DNA of 56,660 nt, taken from Candidatus Melainabacteria bacterium (GTDB lineage: Bacteria > Cyanobacteriota > Vampirovibrionia > Vampirovibrionales > Vampirovibrionaceae). The notes beneath the pieces were generated by a model that was given only the letters and a program-made list of their open reading frames with translations, made no database searches and was not told the DNA's origin. Both the position numbers and the translations under genes were made by a program. The stretch is from positions 1-56,660 of the forward strand of contig CABHPA010000088.1 in assembly GCA_902168245.1 (NCBI GenBank), given 5' to 3'. Shown here piece after piece: positions 53,032 through 56,660 of this stretch; the first letter of the stretch is position 1, and every line of letters starts with the position of its first letter.

Positions 53032-53996
53032 GGCTTCGCCTCGCCTTCCGTAGGGATCATAATACTATCCACCGGTACCAGCGCCCGAATATCGGCCTTG
53101 TTATCCAGTTGAACGCCCACCACCAGGTACATGGCCTCCTGCGCGGAAGCGGCTGAAAGCATTGCCTGGCTGGCCCGGTTTTCCATATTTTTGCCCAGCA
53201 GCTCGCTTTTGGGAATGCAAAGCAGGTTGCCTGCCTCATCCGGCTGAATAGAAGTGTAAAGCGCCATGTGCATGCGCTCGAATATTACTTTTAACTGCAC
53301 GTTGGCGGGATTTGTTTTTGCTTTGTCCGCCAGCGCCTGCCGGAATTTTTCCCGAGCCGCCAACGGAAATCGATGCGGGGGAATGGGCGTTTTGCGAATG
53401 GGAAGGGCGTACAGCCTGGAATCTTGATGGGCTTTAACTTTGGCAAACGCTTCCAGCGCTGAATGGCTCTTAACCTCAAGGTTTGCATTGAGTACTTCTT
53501 TAGCAATACCTTGTGTTTTGGGTGTTTCTAATTTCTCAAACGGGTGTTTGATGTTCCGGGCCTGGGATTTTTCCACCGGCCAGTGTTGAATATTGCCCAA
53601 CTCCAGGTTTTCAAAGGAAATGCCCGCAGAATTGAGGTCCATTTCCTCAAACACCGGCTCATGGCATAGGCCCGGCTCTATGTGGCAAGGGCTGTTGTCG
53701 GCCAGTTGAGCTTCGTTTAGCAAAGGCAGCGTTGCGGTTTTTATGGCTTGTTGCCGAAAAGCGCGAATCGGATCTTCGCTTACCTCTATGTTCGGCGGGC
53801 TTAAGGCCACATCTTCCGTTTCGCAGCCAATGCTCAGCAGGTAGTGGGTCAGTTCCGGCTCAATGGTCAGGTTCACAACGTGATGCTCAGCGCTTTTGAA
53901 CAGCAATTTCAACGCGCTTAACAACTCTTCTTTGATATTTTGGCCCGTTTTTTTTCTGTCTAGCGGGCCGCCGCCGTGATGCCCACTTCCTGACAT
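53028..53996 (-). CDS. Hypothetical protein of the sigma/kinase operon
   Basis: Unrecognised protein of 322 residues. It has mixed alpha/beta composition with no membrane segment. A region near 10-60 is helical (EELLSALKLLFKSAEHHVVN); the central 130 residues are variable and poor in recognisable motifs; the C-terminal part (ALYTSIQPDEAGNLLCIP, EAMYLVVGVQLDNKADIRAL) has the regularity of a small beta domain. It overlaps the downstream kinase by ATGA and the upstream gene by 37 bp, so it is probably made in step with both. Its role is unknown. Confidence 0.65.
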   Translation of the reverse strand: MSGSGHHGGGPLDRKKTGQNIKEELLSALKLLFKSAEHHVVNLTIEPELTHYLLSIGCETEDVALSPPNIEVSEDPIRAFRQQAIKTATLPLLNEAQLADNSPCHIEPGLCHEPVFEEMDLNSAGISFENLELGNIQHWPVEKSQARNIKHPFEKLETPKTQGIAKEVLNANLEVKSHSALEAFAKVKAHQDSRLYALPIRKTPIPPHRFPLAAREKFRQALADKAKTNPANVQLKVIFERMHMALYTSIQPDEAGNLLCIPKSELLGKNMENRASQAMLSAASAQEAMYLVVGVQLDNKADIRALVPVDSIMIPTEGEAKP

Positions 53997-54553
53997 ATGA
54001 TTTCCAGCGCCTTTTCAATGCGTTTCAGGGGTTCGGCAATGTCCATGCCTTGCCCAGCCTCTAGTAACAGTCCGTTGATATCCGATGGCTTCTCGCCTGT
54101 GGTGCCGCTCTCGTCTTCCCCGGCAGCTTTGGGCTTGCCCAAATGCACCCGGATGGGGCTGGCTTCTGCGGTTACCTGCAGTAAAACCTCTCCGGGGGCA
54201 ATGTCTTGCGTTTTGCCCACCGGCCCAATGGGAGAGGATTTGGTGGCGGCAATCCGCACAATAGAGTAGCCCTTGGCGGGATAATCCACCAGATGCTCGT
54301 CTTCCACCAGCAGGCACTTGAACTTGGATTCGATGTTTTTCAGCAGCGTTTCCAGAATCACTTCGCGCTTAATGTACGCACTTAAAACCTGCCCGTAAAG
54401 CACCTGCTGGATTTTGCTGGGCTGAATTGGCTCCGTATAGCGAAACTCCACCGGCAGCCCGCGTCCGTCCGTCACCATTAGCCCGCCCACATACACATTG
54501 GGGACGGGGCTGGACACCATCAGGTAGCCAATTTTAAGATCGCCGGACTTCAT
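53960..54553 (-). CDS. Hypothetical protein of the sigma/kinase operon
   Basis: Unrecognised protein of 197 residues from the ATG at 54553 (the frame is open to a TTG at 54562). It begins LKIGYLMVSSPVPNVYVGGL, and the first 120 residues have a regular alpha/beta pattern with charged helices (IKREVILETLLKNIESKFKC). No catalytic motif, membrane segment or DNA-binding helix is recognised. It overlaps the next gene by 37 bp and lies 63 bp downstream of the sigma factor gene stop. It could be an adaptor or regulator of that sigma factor, a guess from position. Confidence 0.65.
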   Translation of the reverse strand: MKSGDLKIGYLMVSSPVPNVYVGGLMVTDGRGLPVEFRYTEPIQPSKIQQVLYGQVLSAYIKREVILETLLKNIESKFKCLLVEDEHLVDYPAKGYSIVRIAATKSSPIGPVGKTQDIAPGEVLLQVTAEASPIRVHLGKPKAAGEDESGTTGEKPSDINGLLLEAGQGMDIAEPLKRIEKALEIICQEVGITAAAR

Positions 54554-54616
54554 GACGCTCAAAAACCTTTGCTTGAACGGGTAAATGCATGGTGAATTTG
54601 AAACCCTGAGCCGGAT

Positions 54617-55429
54617 TTACTGGCTCAATTTGCCGCGCAGACGCAGGATGGCCTGTGCGTGGAGCTGGCAGGCGCGGGATTCCGAGACGCAGATGATGTC
54701 CCCGATTTCCCGCAGGGTCATATTCTCGTGGTAATAGAGGGCAATCAACAGTTTTTCCCGCTCCGGCAGCGATGCAATGGCCTGGGCCAGCCGTTTTCTC
54801 AATTCTCCAGCTTCAAACTCCCCTTGCGGGTCGGGGCTGTTCTTGTCTTCCACCATGTCCAGCAAGGTCATGCTGCTGCCAGACGGGTCGCTGCCAAAGG
54901 TGTCATCCAGAGAGAGCATCAGGTTCTGGCTTTCGGAAAGCATGACGCTCAGTTTCTGCTTGGAAATACCCATGCGTTCCGCCAGTTCGTCATCGTTGGG
55001 TTGGCGGCCCAGTTCCTCTTCCATTTTCTGCATGGTCTGCATTAGTTCTTTGCTGCGGCGGCGCACTCCACGCGGAATCCAGTCCTGAAAGCGGAGCTGG
55101 TCGATAATGGAGCCTCGAATGCGCGTTACCGCGTACGTTTCAAACTTCAGCCCTCGTTCCGGGTCGAAGCGTTCCACGGCTTCCATCAGGCCCATGGTGC
55201 CGTAGCTGATTAAATCCTCAGTGGCGATGCTGATGGGCAGCGTAATGGGCATGCGGCTGACCACGTAGCGAACCAGATGCAGATATTTCAGAATCAGTTG
55301 TTCGCGCAGTTTGCCGTTGTTGGGGTTTTTTTTGTAATTTTTCCACAGGGCCAGCACTTCTTCCTGGTTGGAAGATGCCGGGCGCGACTCCGCATGGGCT
55401 TTTGAGAGGGGGGGCTGGGCCTCGGTCAT
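54617..55429 (-). CDS. FliA/WhiG-family RNA polymerase sigma factor
   Basis: Alternative sigma factor of 270 residues. Region 2 contains KYLHLVRYVVSRMPITLPIS and DLISYGTMGLMEAVERFDPE, then FETYAVTRIRGSIIDQLR and WIPRGVRRRSKEL typical of FliA/WhiG. Region 3 has GRQPNDDELAERMGISKQKL. Region 4 contains LPEREKLLIALYYHENMTLR and EIGDIICVSESRACQLHAQA, with the helix-turn-helix that recognises the -35. No flagellar genes are in the window, so a general or developmental role is as likely as motility. It heads a run of five genes with a kinase and a REC-HATPase protein that may control it. Confidence 0.93.
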   Translation of the reverse strand: MTEAQPPLSKAHAESRPASSNQEEVLALWKNYKKNPNNGKLREQLILKYLHLVRYVVSRMPITLPISIATEDLISYGTMGLMEAVERFDPERGLKFETYAVTRIRGSIIDQLRFQDWIPRGVRRRSKELMQTMQKMEEELGRQPNDDELAERMGISKQKLSVMLSESQNLMLSLDDTFGSDPSGSSMTLLDMVEDKNSPDPQGEFEAGELRKRLAQAIASLPEREKLLIALYYHENMTLREIGDIICVSESRACQLHAQAILRLRGKLSQ

Positions 55430-55551
55430 GGTGGTATCAGAAACCTTTTTCCTGCCGTCTATCCGTTTTTTTATTATAGGGTGATTTGAATTAATGCCTG
55501 TTTTTTTACCTGTTTAGCTGTTAAAGATCCCCTGTCCGACCCACACCAAAT

Positions 55552-55576
55552 GGAGGAGTTCATGGCAATTGGTTGA
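55552..55576 (+). promoter_or_regulatory. Strong ribosome site with four-codon leader, TTGA-coupled
   Basis: GGAGGAG (55552-55558) lies three bases before ATG (55562), but the frame reads Met-Ala-Ile-Gly and stops at TGA (55574-55576). The stop overlaps a TTG (55573-55575) that opens the frame of the next gene, in the TTGA arrangement typical of translational coupling. It could instead reflect a one-base indel. Confidence 0.5.
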
Positions 55577-55626
55577 CTTCACGTGTTTTTTATACGCAAA
55601 TTACACAAAAGGGTTTCTGTCAAAAC

Positions 55627-56580
55627 ATGTTGCAAATATCGCCAAATGCTCAATATAGACCTACGGCCCGTCCACAACAAAGGCAGGCATGGCAAACCCC
55701 GGTCGTGCGCTTTGGGGAAATCCCGCAGGATAAGCTGGAGCGATGTCAAGAGCATATTCATAGTATTGATGAAATCCGTAAATATAAGCCACCCAGTTTT
55801 GAGGATGCCTTGAAAATATTGCCTCCAGAGGGTATGCATTCATTGGAAAATACATTTGCTAATCTGACTGCGCCAGAGGTTGGGGCGATGTTACGGCAGA
55901 AGGTGTGGGAACCAGTTGAAGAAGCTTCGGATATGTTTTTTGAGCTTTATACCTTACATGCGCTCAGAAAAAACATTATTAATACAGACTTAGTGGATGC
56001 TTGGAGAAAGAAATACCTGCCGCCTGACAGTCAGCGAAAAGTAGTGCCGTTTAGAAAGTTTATGAACGACATGGCTTCCGAGATGTCTCCAGAGAAAATT
56101 AAGGCATTCCAGCAAACGGTTTCCTGGAATGAGCAGCAAGCCCGGGATATATTGACCTTAATTGCGGCTAAATTCGTCTTAATGAGAAATCGGGATCCCA
56201 AGTTCGATCTTTGGAAAGAAAGCAAGCCGCTATTGATGGGAGAAGCCAAGGAGCTTTGTGATACCTTCCCTTGGTATTCGCCTAGAAGGCTTCAGATCAA
56301 AGTGTTGGCTTTTCTCTTTACGCACTTTTCCTTTCTGCCAATGGAGTGGTTCAGGACGCAGGTTGAATCAGTTTTAGCAAGTCGGCTTAATACTAAACTG
56401 CATTACCAGGATTTGATGGGGTGTGTTTATAAAAAGCAGATGCGTCGCCAAGAAATAGATTATCGGCATCCTCAATTTAAGACGAACTTTGAGCGTAAGC
56501 GTTATATTAAACAACTTGAAATTTTTGATGCCTGTTTAACTTGGAAAAAAGCACGTTTGATGAACTCACCTTTTATATAA
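55627..56580 (+). CDS. Hypothetical protein at the contig end
   Basis: Unrecognised protein of 317 residues from the ATG at 55627, where the Pro/Arg-rich MLQISPNAQYRPTARPQQ and VVRFGEIP match the N-termini of other unknowns here; the frame is also open from a TTG at 55573, coupled to the four-codon leader. The rest is helical and charged, with VLMRNRDPKFDLWKESKPL and FLFTHFSFLPMEWFRTQVES, and no known domain. The stop codon TAA at 56578-56580 is four bases before adapter sequence. Its downstream genomic context is lost. Confidence 0.65.
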   Translation: MLQISPNAQYRPTARPQQRQAWQTPVVRFGEIPQDKLERCQEHIHSIDEIRKYKPPSFEDALKILPPEGMHSLENTFANLTAPEVGAMLRQKVWEPVEEASDMFFELYTLHALRKNIINTDLVDAWRKKYLPPDSQRKVVPFRKFMNDMASEMSPEKIKAFQQTVSWNEQQARDILTLIAAKFVLMRNRDPKFDLWKESKPLLMGEAKELCDTFPWYSPRRLQIKVLAFLFTHFSFLPMEWFRTQVESVLASRLNTKLHYQDLMGCVYKKQMRRQEIDYRHPQFKTNFERKRYIKQLEIFDACLTWKKARLMNSPFI

Positions 56581-56584
56581 ATAT

Positions 56585-56660
56585 CTGTCTCTTATACACA
56601 TCTCCGAGCCCACGAGACTAAGGCGAATCTCGTATGCCGTCTTCTGCTTGAAAAAAAAAA
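56585..56660 (+). other. Illumina Nextera adapter and poly-A (sequencing artefact)
   Basis: CTGTCTCTTATACACATCT (56585-56603) is the transposase mosaic end. It is followed by the rest of the Nextera read-2 adapter (56604-56618), an eight-base index TAAGGCGA (56619-56626), the P7 primer sequence (56627-56650) and ten A. It is not genomic and should be trimmed. Confidence 0.98.

Noticed and set aside
54617..55429. Evidence for flagellar motility
   Set aside because: The sigma factor is FliA/WhiG-like, but no flagellar or chemotaxis gene is in the window.

Overview
The window is the end of a draft contig from a Gram-negative-type bacterium. Its last 76 bases are Illumina Nextera library adapter followed by poly-A, not genome. 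About fifty protein genes are packed on both strands. There is no rRNA, insertion sequence, prophage or CRISPR array, and I found no tRNA. Several traits suggest a non-photosynthetic relative of cyanobacteria (Vampirovibrio/Melainabacteria type): a cyanobacterial-style TusA protein, a WhiG/FliA-like sigma factor, a SpoIID lipoprotein, and many hypothetical proteins with Pro/Arg-rich N-termini. This placement is an inference.

Layout. 1-12.8 kb: ROK sugar kinase, aldo/keto reductase, a DUF1573-cytochrome c fusion, HEAT protein plus NAD(P)HX repair enzyme, SpoIID lipoprotein, a GDPHI-type surface protein, a tailed leucyl aminopeptidase and AroE. 12.8-15.7 kb: a PLP cystathionine lyase/synthase and a cystathionine beta-synthase-like enzyme, with an RNA/small-protein module between them on the other strand. 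15.8-28 kb: ArsR regulator and Old Yellow Enzyme, a lipase-like hydrolase, a Ca2+/cation exchanger, Rel (ppGpp), the second RNA/small-protein module, HD-GYP, TusA and PurH. 28-41 kb: CsaA-like protein, CPBP protease, a glycosyltransferase, TPR protein, PyrG, GatC, LipB, an acetyltransferase, triheme peroxidase and an unknown secreted-like protein. 39.7-46.5 kb: LipA and a complete 2-oxo acid dehydrogenase complex (E1alpha, E1beta, E2, E3). 46.8-56.6 kb: a trypsin-like protease, two large unknowns, then a five-gene signalling operon (sigma factor, two unknowns, histidine kinase, REC-HATPase protein) and a last unknown gene.

The most interesting find is a pair of paralogous modules at about 14.18-14.69 kb and 23.61-24.13 kb. 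Each has a plausible promoter, a roughly 190-nt structured RNA (5' hairpin, 10-bp or longer closing stem, H-type pseudoknot, two further hairpins, an identical 10-nt TGTCCAAGCG), an intrinsic terminator, and 25-30 nt later a gene for a 98-residue helical protein. In both copies the 3' arm of an internal hairpin can instead pair with the 5' arm of the terminator, which is the expected architecture of a terminator/antiterminator switch. I do not recognise it as a known riboswitch class.

Other points: the neighbouring PLP genes suggest reverse transsulfuration (methionine to cysteine). The lipA-E1alpha-E1beta-E2-E3 run is a self-contained 2-oxo acid oxidation unit, with lipB separate. The sigma/kinase/REC-HATPase operon looks like a stress or developmental switch resembling partner switching.
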